Program-made: the position numbers and the translations under genes
Shown: positions 8,997 to 18,632 of the stretch, in pieces
Layout: each line of letters begins with the position of its first letter
Numbering within the stretch: the first letter of the stretch is position 1
The notes under the pieces: generated by a model
Databases searched by the model: none
The model's input: the letters and a program-made list of their open reading frames with translations, nothing else
What the model was told of the DNA's origin: nothing
Origin: Pseudomonas chlororaphis
GTDB taxonomy: Bacteria > Pseudomonadota > Gammaproteobacteria > Pseudomonadales > Pseudomonadaceae
Assembly (NCBI GenBank): GCA_001023535.1
Contig: CP011020.1
Coordinates: 2,989,734-3,053,733 of the forward strand
Reading direction: 5' to 3'
Length of the DNA: 64,000 bases

Positions 8997-10091
8997 TCAG
9001 ATATTGGCCCGCAATACGCTCTCGGGCAGCGCCTCTCCCCGCTCCACACTCGCCGCAACGACCGCGATCAATCCGTCCAGCTCATAGCCTTGGGCGTTGA
9101 GCCAGGCGGGGTCGTAATAAGTGGTCGCATAACGCTCACCGCCATCGCACAAGATCGCCACGATCGACCCAGACTCGCCCCCGTCGACCATTCGCCGTGC
9201 GGCAATCAGCGCCCCGATCAGGTTGGTGCCGCTGGAGCCACCGACCCGTCGCCCCAGGCGCTGGGCCAAGTAGTGCATGGCCGCCAGCGACAGGGCATCC
9301 GGAACCTTGACCATCGCATCGATGACTTTCGGCAGGAACGACGCCTCGACCCGTGGCCGGCCGATACCCTCGATGCGCGAGCCGCAATCCAGGCGCAGGC
9401 TGGCGTCGCCGCTGCGGTAATAGTCAAAGAACACCGAGCGCTCGGCATCGGCGCACAGCACGCGCGTGTGGTGCTGGCGATAACGCACGTATCGTCCCAG
9501 GGTGGCCGTGGTGCCCCCTGTGCCGGGGCTGGAGATCAGCCAGCTCGGCTCCGGGTAATGCTCGAAGCGCATCTGCTGGAAGATCGATTCGGCAATGTTG
9601 TTGTTGGCCCGCCAGTCCGTCGCGCGTTCGGCATAAGTGAACTGGTCAATGAAGTGGCCGTCGTGCTCACGGGCCAGGCGTTCGGATTCGGCGTAGATCT
9701 GCGTAGGATCCTCCACCAGATGGCTCTGGCCACCGTAGAAAGCGATCTGGGCGATTTTTTCCCTGGAGGTGGTCGCCGGCATCACCGCGATAAAGGGCAG
9801 CCCCAGGAGCCTGGCGAAATACGCCTCGGAAATCGCCGTCGAGCCACTGGACGCCTCGATCACCGGCGCGCCGGGCTTGAGCCAGCCGTTACACAACGCA
9901 TAGAGAAACAACGAACGCGCCAGCCGGTGCTTGAGGCTGCCAGTGGGATGGCTGGATTCATCCTTGAAATACAGCTCGATGCCCGGCAGGCCCGGCAACG
10001 GCAGTGGAATCAGGTGGGTATCGGCGCTGCGCTGGAAATCAGCCTCGATGATGCGGATCGCTTCGCGCGCCCACTGGCGATGGTCGTTCAT
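8997..10091 (-). CDS. PLP-dependent cysteine synthase-fold enzyme (Cds1-like cysteine desulfhydrase)
   Basis: A 364-residue enzyme of the cysteine synthase/cystathionine beta-synthase fold. The PLP lysine is expected at Lys54 in [13 protein letters not shown]. The pyridoxal phosphate-binding loops are EASSGSTA and [15 protein letters not shown]. It is closer to the Cds1-type L-cysteine desulfhydrases, with the string [11 protein letters not shown], than to biosynthetic CysK/CysM. A likely reaction is release of sulfide from cysteine, but the substrate is an inference. It is monocistronic, with its 3' end against the REP palindrome. Confidence 0.85.
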   Translation of the reverse strand: MNDHRQWAREAIRIIEADFQRSADTHLIPLPLPGLPGIELYFKDESSHPTGSLKHRLARSLFLYALCNGWLKPGAPVIEASSGSTAISEAYFARLLGLPFIAVMPATTSREKIAQIAFYGGQSHLVEDPTQIYAESERLAREHDGHFIDQFTYAERATDWRANNNIAESIFQQMRFEHYPEPSWLISSPGTGGTTATLGRYVRYRQHHTRVLCADAERSVFFDYYRSGDASLRLDCGSRIEGIGRPRVEASFLPKVIDAMVKVPDALSLAAMHYLAQRLGRRVGGSSGTNLIGALIAARRMVDGGESGSIVAILCDGGERYATTYYDPAWLNAQGYELDGLIAVVAASVERGEALPESVLRANI

Positions 10092-10254
10092 GGTGTTTTC
10101 TCACAGGATCGGTTCACACGGGGATATCCCCCGCGGTCAGGCAGGCACGGATTGATTCGGAAAAACCAGTCGCCAGCTTAGGAAAAAACCGACATCGCGC
10201 ACAGGTACAGCTAAGGTCCAATATGGCCCGTAACTGCCCAACCGCGTGACAGGG

Positions 10255-10330
10255 TCGTTGTAACGACATATAACAAAAAAGAATATAACTTTTGTTTTAA
10301 CAACTAACAGTACGGGTTAGGGTGTGGCGA
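10255..10330 (+). promoter_or_regulatory. AT-rich upstream region of nhaA
   Basis: A strongly AT-rich stretch interrupts the GC-rich background directly before nhaA. It contains a dyad, AACAAAA (10272) with TTTTGTT (10290). It is likely to hold the nhaA promoter and a regulator site. No specific factor can be named. Nothing else is seen in the 10092-10342 gap. Confidence 0.35.
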
Positions 10331-10360
10331 CTTTTTGATTCGATGAATGGAGAGCAAATC

Positions 10361-11554
10361 TTGGCTCTACGTAATTCCCTGACACGCTTCTTCCAACTGG
10401 AGGCCGCCAGTGGCCTGCTGCTGATCGCCGCCGCCATACTGGCGCTGGTCATCAACAACTCACCGCTGTCCTGGCTGTACAACGGCTTGCTGGACACCCC
10501 GGTGGTCGCCCAGGTCGGCGCGTTGAAGATCGCCAAGCCGCTGCTGTTGTGGATCAACGACGGCCTGATGGCCCTGTTCTTCCTGCTGATCGGCCTGGAA
10601 GTCAAACGCGAGGTCCTCGATGGCCAGTTGTCCAACCCTTCGCAGATCGTCCTGCCCGGCGCGGCGGCGATTGGCGGCATGCTGGTCCCGGCGCTGATCT
10701 ACTGGTTCCTCAACCGCGATAACCCGGCCGCCCTCGCCGGCTGGGCGATTCCAACCGCCACCGATATCGCCTTCGCCCTGGGGGTCCTGGCACTGCTGGG
10801 CAAGCGGGTGCCGGTGTCGCTCAAGCTGTTCCTGATGACCCTGGCAATCATCGACGACCTCGGGGCCATTATCATCATCGCCATCTTCTATTCCGGCGCC
10901 CTGTCCACCTTGTCCCTGATACTGGCAGCCGCCTGCATCGCCGCGCTGGTGGCGATGAACCGGATGGGTGTGGTCAAGCTCGGGCCGTACATGGTCGTGG
11001 GCCTGATTCTCTGGGTCTGCGTACTCAAGAGCGGTGTCCACGCCACCCTGGCCGGGGTCACCCTGGCGTTCTGCATCCCATTGCGCACGAAAAACGCCGA
11101 GACCTCGCCCCTGCAGACCCTGGAACATGCCCTGCATCCCTGGGTGGCCTACGGCATCCTGCCGCTGTTCGCTTTCGCCAACGCCGGACTGTCCCTGAGC
11201 GGCGTGACGCTCGAAAGCTTCACCCACCACGTACCGATGGGCATCGCCATCGGCCTGCTGCTGGGTAAGACCGTGGGCGTCTTTGGCTTGACCTGGCTGG
11301 CCGTGAAGATCGGCATCGCCAACCTGCCCGCCGGCGCCAACTGGGGCCAGGTGCTGGGCGTGGCCATCCTGTGTGGCATCGGCTTCACCATGAGCCTGTT
11401 CGTCGGTTCCCTGGCCTTCGAGCCCGGCGTCAGCGACTACGCCGGTATGGACCGCATGGGCATCCTCACCGGCTCGATCCTGGCGGCGTTACTGGGCTAC
11501 GCAGTCACCGCCGCCGCCAGCCGGAAGCCCGCTTCCACGCCGGGGTTGGGCTAA
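10361..11554 (+). CDS. nhaA: NhaA, Na+/H+ antiporter
   Basis: An inner-membrane antiporter of ~397 residues with about 12 hydrophobic segments. It exchanges internal Na+ for external protons and supports pH and salt homeostasis. Recognisable NhaA features are [13 protein letters not shown] at the start, the helix with [10 protein letters not shown], the ion-site region [15 protein letters not shown], and [14 protein letters not shown] with the paired Asp. The TTG at 10361 is preferred because GGAGAG lies 8 bases upstream and the protein then starts with the family-like [11 protein letters not shown]. An ATG at 10343 is an alternative. Confidence 0.94.
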   Translation: MALRNSLTRFFQLEAASGLLLIAAAILALVINNSPLSWLYNGLLDTPVVAQVGALKIAKPLLLWINDGLMALFFLLIGLEVKREVLDGQLSNPSQIVLPGAAAIGGMLVPALIYWFLNRDNPAALAGWAIPTATDIAFALGVLALLGKRVPVSLKLFLMTLAIIDDLGAIIIIAIFYSGALSTLSLILAAACIAALVAMNRMGVVKLGPYMVVGLILWVCVLKSGVHATLAGVTLAFCIPLRTKNAETSPLQTLEHALHPWVAYGILPLFAFANAGLSLSGVTLESFTHHVPMGIAIGLLLGKTVGVFGLTWLAVKIGIANLPAGANWGQVLGVAILCGIGFTMSLFVGSLAFEPGVSDYAGMDRMGILTGSILAALLGYAVTAAASRKPASTPGLG

Positions 11555-11607
11555 CCCCGGCAGAGATTACTGGCACAGGGCAATGCCTGTGTCAGGCACC
11601 CTCAAAG

Positions 11608-11646
11608 AAAAACGGCGCTCTCCCCTCCAGGACCAAGCGCCGTTTC
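11608..11646 (-). terminator. Terminator of the glycine-zipper lipoprotein gene
   Basis: On the minus strand, AACGGCGCT and AGCGCCGTT form a 9-bp stem followed by TTTTTCTTTG. It lies 19 bp after the stop of the gene ending at 11665. It may also limit read-through from nhaA. Confidence 0.8.
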
Positions 11647-11664
11647 CCCATCAGAACAACCCCA

Positions 11665-12129
11665 TCAGTGCGATACGCGACTCGTCCCATCGACAGTGGA
11701 AATACGCACCCGCTCACCCACACGGAACACCTCGTTCTCCTGAACCTGCTGCACATAGGCACGCATGCTGCCGTCGTCCTCACGAACGGTAATTTCCACG
11801 CCCTGGGTACGGGTCAGGCCTTCTTCGGTGGCAGAGCCGATCAGCCCACCCGCCACGGCACCGATGACCGCAGCAACGATGCTGCCACGGCCGCCGCCGA
11901 TGGCGCTGCCACCCACGCCACCCACCACGGCACCAGCCGCGCCGCCGATCGGGGTCTTGGTGCCTTCGATCTTGACTGGACGCAAGGATTCGATGGTGCC
12001 CATGCGAATCGTCTGCACGCGACGCGCCTCGTCACGGGAGTAGGAGTCACCGGTCAGGCTCGACTGACAGCCAGTGAGCAACATCGCCATCGTAGAAAAG
12101 GAAGCAACCAGTAGAACAGACTTACGCAT
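11665..12129 (-). CDS. Glycine-zipper 2TM domain lipoprotein (SlyB/17-kDa antigen type)
   Basis: A 154-residue outer-membrane lipoprotein. The signal peptide MRKSVLLVASFSTMAMLLTGC ends in a lipobox with Cys21. A glycine-zipper segment follows (GGAAGAVVGGVGGSAIGGG... and AVAGGLIGSATEEG) that may form a membrane hairpin or oligomerise. The C-terminus VRISTVDGTSRVSH is beta-rich as in SlyB and PA1053-like proteins. A longer upstream frame exists, but the start at 12129 gives a proper signal peptide. The role is probably envelope integrity, inferred from the family. Confidence 0.88.
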   Translation of the reverse strand: MRKSVLLVASFSTMAMLLTGCQSSLTGDSYSRDEARRVQTIRMGTIESLRPVKIEGTKTPIGGAAGAVVGGVGGSAIGGGRGSIVAAVIGAVAGGLIGSATEEGLTRTQGVEITVREDDGSMRAYVQQVQENEVFRVGERVRISTVDGTSRVSH

Positions 12130-12298
12130 AGCATCAGCTCCAAAAGACAGGAATTCATTAAACTCCCCAACTTGACGCCTGTCACGGCCTCGCCGGGATA
12201 AAATTGCTTTCATTCAGGTGGGATACAGGCGCGCCCGAAAAATTCACCAAACAGTAGCGTCTATTTCCAAAACCTGCGTCATCAACCTGGGATTTTTC

Positions 12299-12583
12299 AT
12301 GGATTACTTCATCATCGTCGCAACCACCGTGGCCGGTTTGTACTTCCACTGGTGGCTGTACGTGCGGATCAAACGCTGGGTGGACCGCGACCTGGCGTTG
12401 TCGCTGGCAGCAGGGGATGAGCAGAAAAAAGCCTACATGCTGCAACAGCTGGCTCGTGCGCGGGAGCAAGGAATCAAGCGCCGGGACCTGCCGCAGTGGC
12501 TTAAAACCGCCGCGGCAGACTATCCCGATGCTAAGGCGCCAGACGCTCGCGCGTCCAGCTCGCCCCTTGCAGGCGGTAGTTGA
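12299..12583 (+). CDS. Small membrane-anchored hypothetical protein
   Basis: A 94-residue protein with one N-terminal hydrophobic helix ([20 protein letters not shown]) followed by a charged, helical tail ([20 protein letters not shown]). It resembles the conserved small protein found beside pdxH in pseudomonads, but no function is known. Its last ~50 bases overlap the 3' end of the convergent pdxH. Its predicted short tail after DYPDAKAP is low-complexity and may vary between strains. Confidence 0.65.
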   Translation: MDYFIIVATTVAGLYFHWWLYVRIKRWVDRDLALSLAAGDEQKKAYMLQQLARAREQGIKRRDLPQWLKTAAADYPDAKAPDARASSSPLAGGS

Positions 12584-13178
12584 GGCGATCGTGCAAACGG
12601 CTCGGGCGGCCCTGCCAGAATTCGATGCGCTCGGGCAGCAAGCGATAGCCGCCCCAATGCTCCGGGCAGTGGGGTTGGCTGTCACTGAAGCGCTGCTCGG
12701 TGGCCTTGAGCAGATCTTCCAGCTCACCGCGCCCGGCGATCACCCGGCTCTGGGGTGACGCCCACGCGCCGAGACGGCTGCCCAACGGGCGCACCTGGTA
12801 ATAGGCGTCAGACTCCTGCGCTGTGACCTTCACCACCGTGCCCTCGATGCGCACCTGGCGCTCCAGGCCTGGCCAGAAAAACGTCATGGCCGCGAACGGG
12901 TTCGCCGCCAGTTGCTGGCCCTTGGCACTGTCGTAGTTGGTGAAGAACGTGAAGCCCTGGGCATCCAGCCCCTTGAGCAACAGGACGCGGCAATGGGGGC
13001 GGCCGTCGGCATCCACCGTTGCCAGGGTCATGGCGTTGGCCTCCACCGGCGCCTGTTCGGTCTTGACCGCCTCGGCGAACCATTGGTGGAACAGTGCAAA
13101 CGGCTCGGCCGGGGCCAGGGCCTCGGTCAAGCCATCACGGGTGTAGTCGCGGCGCATATCAGCCAGCGATTGGGTCAT
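12531..13178 (-). CDS. pdxH: PdxH, pyridoxine/pyridoxamine 5'-phosphate oxidase
   Basis: A 215-residue FMN enzyme that oxidises PNP or PMP to pyridoxal 5'-phosphate, the last step of B6 synthesis and salvage. Family markers are [38 protein letters not shown], the FMN and substrate segment [14 protein letters not shown], and the C-terminal [16 protein letters not shown] ending with RL(N)Y. Length matches the family. It is transcribed toward the small membrane protein and follows the OmpA-type gene, both on the minus strand. Confidence 0.96.
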   Translation of the reverse strand: MTQSLADMRRDYTRDGLTEALAPAEPFALFHQWFAEAVKTEQAPVEANAMTLATVDADGRPHCRVLLLKGLDAQGFTFFTNYDSAKGQQLAANPFAAMTFFWPGLERQVRIEGTVVKVTAQESDAYYQVRPLGSRLGAWASPQSRVIAGRGELEDLLKATEQRFSDSQPHCPEHWGGYRLLPERIEFWQGRPSRLHDRLNYRLQGASWTRERLAP

Positions 13179-13202
13179 GGCGCGTTCCTTGTGGTGAGCC
13201 CA

Positions 13203-14324
13203 TCACTGCTTGGGCGTATCGGCGGCCGCGACTTTCTTGGTGTCCGTGGCGGCTTTGGCCGGTTGGGTTTTCTTCGCTGGGGTCGCGGTCTTGGCTGGCG
13301 CTTTCTTGGCAGGAGCCTTGGCCGCGGCTTTTTTCGCAGGCGCTTTCTTGGTCGCTGGCGCTGCGGCTTTCTTGGCCACAGGGGCAGGTGCCGGGGCGGC
13401 AGGCTTCGCGTCCTGGGCGGCCACCATCGTCACGGGCGCCGGGGCCGGCATGTTGTACTTGCTCAGCAGCGCCACCATGGTGTTCTGCGGGGTCACCAGC
13501 AGCTCCACGCGACGGTTCAAGGCGCGGCCTTCAGCGCTGTCGTTGGCGGCACGGGGCGATACCGCCCCCATGCCACGCAGCATCAGGCGATCACGCTGCA
13601 GACCACTGAGACGGAAAATCGCCGCCACGGCCTGGGCACGCTCCTGGCTGAGCTTCAGGTTGGCCGGCGCGGCGCCCGAGGTGTCGGCGTGGCCGAGGAC
13701 CAGCACGGCGGTCTTCGGGTCGGCTTCGAGGATCTTCGCCACCCGGGTGAACGGGCCGAGGGTCACGGGCAGCAGCATGGCCGGGCGATCCGGGTTGAAT
13801 GAACTGTCCACCGGCGCGGTGACCACCAGCACGTTGTCACGACGCTCAAGTTCGAGCTTGCTGTCCTGGATCGCCGTGCGCAGCTTCGGCTCGTAGTCGT
13901 CGAGCCAGGCTTGGGTCACCTTCGGATCGGGCATCGGCACGGCCTTGGCGGTTTCCTGTTCCTTGCCGCCGAACGGCCACCACCACTTGCCATTGCTCTC
14001 GGCTTCGGCCTTGGCCACCGTGGCCGGCGCCTTGGCTTCGGGCTTCACGGGCTCTTTACTGGCCACGTCGGCGCTGTCATCGGAGGAGAACGGCCACCAC
14101 CAGTGCGTGGCGCTCTCGGCCTTGGCCTGCGGCGCGACGGCAGCGGGTTTCAGGGGCGCTGCCGGTGCAGCGGGTGCAGCGGGTGCAGGGTCCTTGGCCG
14201 CGACCTTGTCGGAGGAACCGAAGGACCACCAGCTACCGCCGCCTTCGGCATCATTTTGTGGAGTTTGTGCGCAACCGGTAATAGCGAAGCACAGCGCCAG
14301 AGCGAGGGTTTTATTCGATGACAT
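13203..14324 (-). CDS. OmpA-family lipoprotein with Trp-rich repeats and lysine-rich tail
   Basis: A 373-residue envelope protein. The signal peptide ends in the lipobox ITGC (Cys18). Residues 20-130 form a Pro/Ala/Lys linker bearing three spaced aromatic repeats: SWWSFG (~31), HWWWPF (~74) and KWWWPFGG (~113). The OmpA-like peptidoglycan-binding domain (~155-280) shows VLGHADTSG and the ALNRRVELLV motif. The last ~80 residues are a histone H1-like tail rich in KKAPAKK and AAAPA blocks. Presumably it links the outer membrane to the cell wall. The role of the repeats and tail is unknown. It precedes pdxH. Confidence 0.88.
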   Translation of the reverse strand: MSSNKTLALALCFAITGCAQTPQNDAEGGGSWWSFGSSDKVAAKDPAPAAPAAPAAPLKPAAVAPQAKAESATHWWWPFSSDDSADVASKEPVKPEAKAPATVAKAEAESNGKWWWPFGGKEQETAKAVPMPDPKVTQAWLDDYEPKLRTAIQDSKLELERRDNVLVVTAPVDSSFNPDRPAMLLPVTLGPFTRVAKILEADPKTAVLVLGHADTSGAAPANLKLSQERAQAVAAIFRLSGLQRDRLMLRGMGAVSPRAANDSAEGRALNRRVELLVTPQNTMVALLSKYNMPAPAPVTMVAAQDAKPAAPAPAPVAKKAAAPATKKAPAKKAAAKAPAKKAPAKTATPAKKTQPAKAATDTKKVAAADTPKQ

Positions 14325-14442
14325 TGGATATCCACAAAATGATGTAAATGAATAAATTAAAGGCCGTGTTCAGGCCACATAAACAGACGCTTGGAAACTG
14401 AAAAGGGCATGAGGTTCCTATGCCCATTGCCTTCAATGGCGT

Positions 14443-15594
14443 TTACAGACAAGCGGCAAGGACCCTCGCCAGGTTCTGCGCGCGCGGGTCCATCAGCACG
14501 TACGGGCCCAGCGTGTTGGTCACGAAGCCAAACGCGACATCGTGTTCCGGATCGGCAAAACCGATGGAGCCCCCTGCCCCCGGATGCCCGAACGCCCGAG
14601 GGCCGAGGCCGTAGGTCGCGTTCGGTACATCGGGCTGGTCCAGCATGCAACCCAGGCCGAAACGGGTCTGGGTCAGCAATGTCTTGTCGTCGCCGAAGCT
14701 GTGCTGGCGAGTCAGTTCGTCGAGCATTTCACCTTCCAACAGGCTGCCGTCCAGCAGGCCGGCATAGAAACCGGCCACGCTGCGGGCATTGCCATGGCCG
14801 TTGGCGGCGGGTTGCTGCATGCGCCGCCATTGCGGCTTGTTGGTGCTGGTCATGATCGACGGCGGATTGGTGAAGGCCCGCGTGGTCATGGCCGTGGGTT
14901 CGCGCATCGTCACTTGCAGCAGGCGCTGGGCCGCCGCGTCGCCGACGTTGCCCTTGCCCCGGGCGATGTGGGCCACGCGATGGAACTCGGCATCGGCCAG
15001 GCCCACGTGAAAATCCAGGCCCAACGGCTTGGCCACGCGGGCCACGATGGACTCCCCAGGACCACGACCGTCCGCCCTGCGCAACAGTTCGCCGACCAAC
15101 CAGCCATAGGTGATCGCGGCGTAACCATGGCCCTCGCCGGGCGTCCACCAGGGGCTTTCGGCGGCCAGCGCATCGACCATGGCCTGCCAGTCATACAGCG
15201 CTTCAGGTGGCAGCAGTTCGCGCAGCGCGGGCAGCCCGGCCTGATGGCAGAGCAACTGGCGCAGGGTGATGGCGGCTTTGCCGGCGGCGGCAAACTCCGG
15301 CCAGTAGCGCGCTACCGGGGCATCGAGCTGCAGCTTGCCTTCGGCCACCAGTTGCAGGGCCGTGACGGCGGTGAAGGTCTTGGTGCAGGAGAACAGATTG
15401 GCGAGGGTGTCGCTGTGCCAGGCTTCATGACCGTCCTTGTCCGCCGTGCCGGCCCACAGGTCGATCACCGTCCGGCCGCCGACCTGGATGCACAACGCGG
15501 CGCCGCGCTCCTGGGGGTCGTCGAACAGCGCCGCGAAAGCCTCACGTACGGCTTCGAACTGAAGTTCATAATGACCTTGAATCTGCACCCGCAA
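14443..15594 (-). CDS. Serine hydrolase of the beta-lactamase/esterase (class C-like) family
   Basis: A 383-residue protein of the EstB/class C beta-lactamase superfamily. The nucleophile motif SxxK is SCTK at residues 69-72. The second catalytic Tyr is expected in the YAAITYGWLVGEL region (~residue 158), and the C-terminal block FGHPGAGGSIGFADPEH corresponds to the third motif. There is no clear signal peptide, so it is more likely a cytoplasmic esterase than a lactamase. A REP-like inverted repeat lies upstream. Confidence 0.88.
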   Translation of the reverse strand: MRVQIQGHYELQFEAVREAFAALFDDPQERGAALCIQVGGRTVIDLWAGTADKDGHEAWHSDTLANLFSCTKTFTAVTALQLVAEGKLQLDAPVARYWPEFAAAGKAAITLRQLLCHQAGLPALRELLPPEALYDWQAMVDALAAESPWWTPGEGHGYAAITYGWLVGELLRRADGRGPGESIVARVAKPLGLDFHVGLADAEFHRVAHIARGKGNVGDAAAQRLLQVTMREPTAMTTRAFTNPPSIMTSTNKPQWRRMQQPAANGHGNARSVAGFYAGLLDGSLLEGEMLDELTRQHSFGDDKTLLTQTRFGLGCMLDQPDVPNATYGLGPRAFGHPGAGGSIGFADPEHDVAFGFVTNTLGPYVLMDPRAQNLARVLAACL

Positions 15595-15691
15595 CTCCCT
15601 CGAAACAAAGACTTTTCAGATTGGCTGGCATTGTTTCAGGCATTAGGTCATTTGGGAACCGCCACAGGACGGCTGGCTGGACACCGCCCTG

Positions 15692-15822
15692 GTGGCGAGG
15701 GGATTTATCCCCGCTGGGTTGCGAAGCAGCCCCCGAACAGCCAATTCTGTTTATCCTGGCACTCCGAGTCGCCTGGCTTCAGGGCCGCTTCGCGCCCCAA
15801 CGGGGATAAATCCCCTCGCCAC
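15692..15822. repeat. Long inverted repeat of the GTGGCGAGGGGATTTATCCCC family
   Basis: The outer arms GTGGCGAGGGGATTTATCCCC and its complement bound a ~131-bp element with an inner weaker dyad (GCGAAGCAGCCC / GGGCCGCTTCGCG). It sits in the 261-bp gap between the esterase and dinG. It is the same family as the copies at 26748, 29744 and 51294. Confidence 0.9.
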
Positions 15823-15855
15823 AGATGGCTCGCTGACCATAAAAATGACGGGGCG

Positions 15856-18000
15856 TCAGGAAATCTCCCGCCGAAACGGTGGCAGCGCATTCAGGATCGC
15901 CTTGCCATAGCGCTGGGTCACCAGCCTGCGGTCGAGCAAGGTGATGGTGCCGCGGTCTTCCTCGGTGCGCAGCAGTCGACCACAGGCCTGGACCAGTTTC
16001 AGCGACGCATCCGGCACGGAAATCTCCATGAACGGATTACCGCCCCGCGCCTCGATCCACTCCGCCAGCGCGGCTTCCACCGGGTCGTCGGGCACCGAGA
16101 ACGGGATCTTGGCGATCACCACGTGTTCGCAGTAGGCGCCGGGCAAGTCGACGCCTTCGGCAAAGCTGGCGAGGCCGAACAGCACGCTGCTATCCCCACC
16201 GTCGACCCGCGCCTTGTGCTTGTTCAGGGTTTCCTGTTTCGACAGGTTGCCCTGGATGAACACCTGCTTGCGCCAGTCGCGGTCAAGGCCGTCGAACACG
16301 TCCTGCATCTGCTTGCGCGAGGAAAACAGCACCAGGGTGCCCCGCGAACCTTCCACCAGTGCCGGCAGGTCGCGGATGATCGCCGCGGTATGGCCGGCGG
16401 CATCCCGCGGGTCGGCGTTGAGGTCCGGCACCCGCAATACACCGGCATCGGCATGATGGAAAGGACTCGGGACCACGGCGGTCACGGCTTTCTTGGGCAG
16501 CCCGGCACGCATGCGGAAGCGGTCGAACGTGCCCAGCGCCGTCAGCGTGGCGGACGTCACCAGTGCGCCATAGGCGACGTTCCACAGGTTGCGCCGCAGC
16601 ATGTCCGCCGCCAGGATCGGGCTGGCGTTGACCTCGATGTCGAACAGCGAGCCGCTTTCGGCCAGGGTCAGCCACCGGGCCATCGGTGGGTTGTCTTCCG
16701 GGTCTTCGACGGTGAAGGCCGTCCACAGCTCCCAGTTGCCCTGGGAACGCGACAACAGGCTGCCGAACAGCGGGTACCACTCCTCGGCCTGGTTGCTGGC
16801 GATGCCGATGTTCACTTCGCCATCCATGCCTTCCTTGAGCAGGTCGGTCAGGCGGGTGAACAGGTCGGTCAGGCGCGCGAAGCCTTTCTTGAGCTCGATG
16901 CCCATTTCGCGCATGTGCTCGGGGATCACCCCACCCACAAACCGATGGCGGGGTCGCTCACGGCCCTCGACGTCTTCGCCCGGTTTGAAATCGGCCACCT
17001 GCTCGCAAGCGGTGAACATGAACTGCTGGTTCGTCTTGATTTCCCGCGCCAGCTCGGGCACTTGCTCGATCAGCTTGCCCAGGTCGCCCGGCAATGGATG
17101 CTGGGCCAACAGCTTGGTGAGGTTCTTGGCGGTGGTTTCCAACCAGTCGGCGGTGGAGCGCAGCCGGGTGTAATGGGCGAAATGACCGATGGCCTTGTCC
17201 GGCAGGTGATGGCCCTCGTCGAACACGTAGACGGTGTCTCGCGGGTCCGGCAATACCGCGCCGCCGCCCAGGGCCAGATCGGCCAGGACCATGTCGTGGT
17301 TGGTGACGATCACATCGACCTTGCCCATGCCTTCGCGGGCCTTGTAGAAGGCGCACTGGCCGAAGTTGGGGCAATGACGGTTGGTGCACTGGCTGTGATC
17401 GGTGGTCAGGCGGGCCCAGTCGGCGTCTTCCAGCGCGGTGGACCAGCTGTCACGGTCGCCGTCCCACTTATTGCCGGCGAGCTTCTCGATCATGCTGGTG
17501 AACAGCTTCTGGCTGGCCTCATCGACTTCGATCTTGAAGCCTTCTTCTTCGAACAGCTGGGCCGTGGCGGTCTGCGCCTGGCCTTCCTGGAGCAACATGT
17601 CGAGCTTGGACAGGCACATGTAGCGCCCACGGCCCTTGGCCAGGGCGAAGGTAAAGTTCAGCCCGCTGTTGCGCATCAGGTCGGGCAGGTCCTTGTAGAC
17701 GATCTGCTCCTGCAGGGCGACGGTGGCCGTGGCGATCACCAGGCGCTTGCCGGCGGCCTTGGCACTGGGAATCGCCGCCAGGCTGTAGGCCACGGTCTTG
17801 CCGGTACCGGTGCCGGCCTCCACCGCCACGACGGCGGGCTCGCCACTGCGCCGGCCTTCATCGTCGGTGTCGATATCGCCGAGGACTTTCGCCACTTCGG
17901 CGATCATCAGGCGCTGGCCATAGCGCGGCTTCAGGCTCTTGGCTTCGAGAAAACGCGAATAGGCGCCCTGGATCGTGGTTTTGAGTTCGGTGCTGATCAT
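15856..18000 (-). CDS. dinG: DinG, ATP-dependent DNA helicase
   Basis: A 714-residue superfamily 2 helicase of the XPD/DinG group, acting on forked DNA and R-loops. Walker A is EAGTGTGKT at residues 61-69. The helicase motif II is DEGH within VFDEGHHLPDKAIGHFA. An iron-sulfur cluster site is visible as Cys residues in QCTNRHCPNFGQCAFYK plus an upstream Cys (YMCLSKLD). C-terminal motifs include FASFAEGVDLPG and QACGRLLRTEEDRG. Length and iron-sulfur Cys are as expected. It is divergent from the small membrane protein gene at 18100. Confidence 0.95.
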   Translation of the reverse strand: MISTELKTTIQGAYSRFLEAKSLKPRYGQRLMIAEVAKVLGDIDTDDEGRRSGEPAVVAVEAGTGTGKTVAYSLAAIPSAKAAGKRLVIATATVALQEQIVYKDLPDLMRNSGLNFTFALAKGRGRYMCLSKLDMLLQEGQAQTATAQLFEEEGFKIEVDEASQKLFTSMIEKLAGNKWDGDRDSWSTALEDADWARLTTDHSQCTNRHCPNFGQCAFYKAREGMGKVDVIVTNHDMVLADLALGGGAVLPDPRDTVYVFDEGHHLPDKAIGHFAHYTRLRSTADWLETTAKNLTKLLAQHPLPGDLGKLIEQVPELAREIKTNQQFMFTACEQVADFKPGEDVEGRERPRHRFVGGVIPEHMREMGIELKKGFARLTDLFTRLTDLLKEGMDGEVNIGIASNQAEEWYPLFGSLLSRSQGNWELWTAFTVEDPEDNPPMARWLTLAESGSLFDIEVNASPILAADMLRRNLWNVAYGALVTSATLTALGTFDRFRMRAGLPKKAVTAVVPSPFHHADAGVLRVPDLNADPRDAAGHTAAIIRDLPALVEGSRGTLVLFSSRKQMQDVFDGLDRDWRKQVFIQGNLSKQETLNKHKARVDGGDSSVLFGLASFAEGVDLPGAYCEHVVIAKIPFSVPDDPVEAALAEWIEARGGNPFMEISVPDASLKLVQACGRLLRTEEDRGTITLLDRRLVTQRYGKAILNALPPFRREIS

Positions 18001-18099
18001 GAATGTCGGGCGCTAAAAAACGCTGGATAAATTTTCAGTGGTTCGGATCGGCGGCTATCATACCCCGCTAATGAATCCTGCGCAGAACGGAGTAACCCG

Positions 18100-18564
18100 A
18101 TGACACCCTTTGCCCTCGTCTACACCCTGCATTTACTGGCGGCCCTGGTCTGGGTCGGCGGCATGTTCTTCGCCTGGATGATCCTGCGACCCGCCGCAAT
18201 GACGGCACTTGAGGGCCCTGCCAGGCTGACGTTGTGGGTAGAAGTGTTTCAGCGTTTTTTCATTTGGGTCTGGGTCGCGGTGCTACTTTTGCCGATAAGC
18301 GGTGTAGGCCTGATCCACCTGCGCTTCGCCGGTTTTGAAACCGCGCCGCGCTATGTGCAGGTGATGATGGGCTTGTATGTGGTGATGACGGCACTGTTCA
18401 TCCGCATCCAGGCCCTGCAGTTGCCACCGCTGCGCAACGCCGTGGCCGCGCAGGACTGGCCGACGGGCGCAGCGGCCCTGGGGAAGATTCGCAGGCTGGT
18501 GGGCATCAACCTGCTGATCGGTTTGCTGGTGGTGGCAATCGGCGCGGCGCGACCGATGTTTTAA
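18100..18564 (+). CDS. CopD-like four-helix membrane protein
   Basis: A 154-residue protein with four hydrophobic helices. The first (TLHLLAALVWVGGMFFAWM) contains the HxxxxxxWVGG arrangement typical of CopD/DUF2269-like membrane proteins. A second conserved stretch is VEVFQRFFIWVWVAV. Such proteins are thought to bind heme or copper in the membrane, but the function of this small stand-alone type is not known. It is next to dinG in the opposite direction, an arrangement also typical of other pseudomonads. Confidence 0.8.
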   Translation: MTPFALVYTLHLLAALVWVGGMFFAWMILRPAAMTALEGPARLTLWVEVFQRFFIWVWVAVLLLPISGVGLIHLRFAGFETAPRYVQVMMGLYVVMTALFIRIQALQLPPLRNAVAAQDWPTGAAALGKIRRLVGINLLIGLLVVAIGAARPMF

Positions 18565-18591
18565 CGCGATCCCTGCCGGGATACGAAATCC

Positions 18592-18615
18592 TGTGGGAGC
18601 AAGCCCGCTCCCACA
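18592..18615. repeat. Single REP hairpin
   Basis: TGTGGGAGCAAGCCCGCTCCCACA forms a near-perfect stem. It lies between the 3' ends of two convergent genes and probably folds in both transcripts. Confidence 0.8.
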
Positions 18616-18632
18616 TTTGATCCGTAGCGTGC

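Noticed and set aside
14542..18030. A 1162-codon plus-strand open frame opposite the esterase and dinG
   Set aside because: It runs antisense through two genes with intact catalytic motifs, and its product has a low-complexity His/Gln/Gly-rich composition typical of antisense frames.
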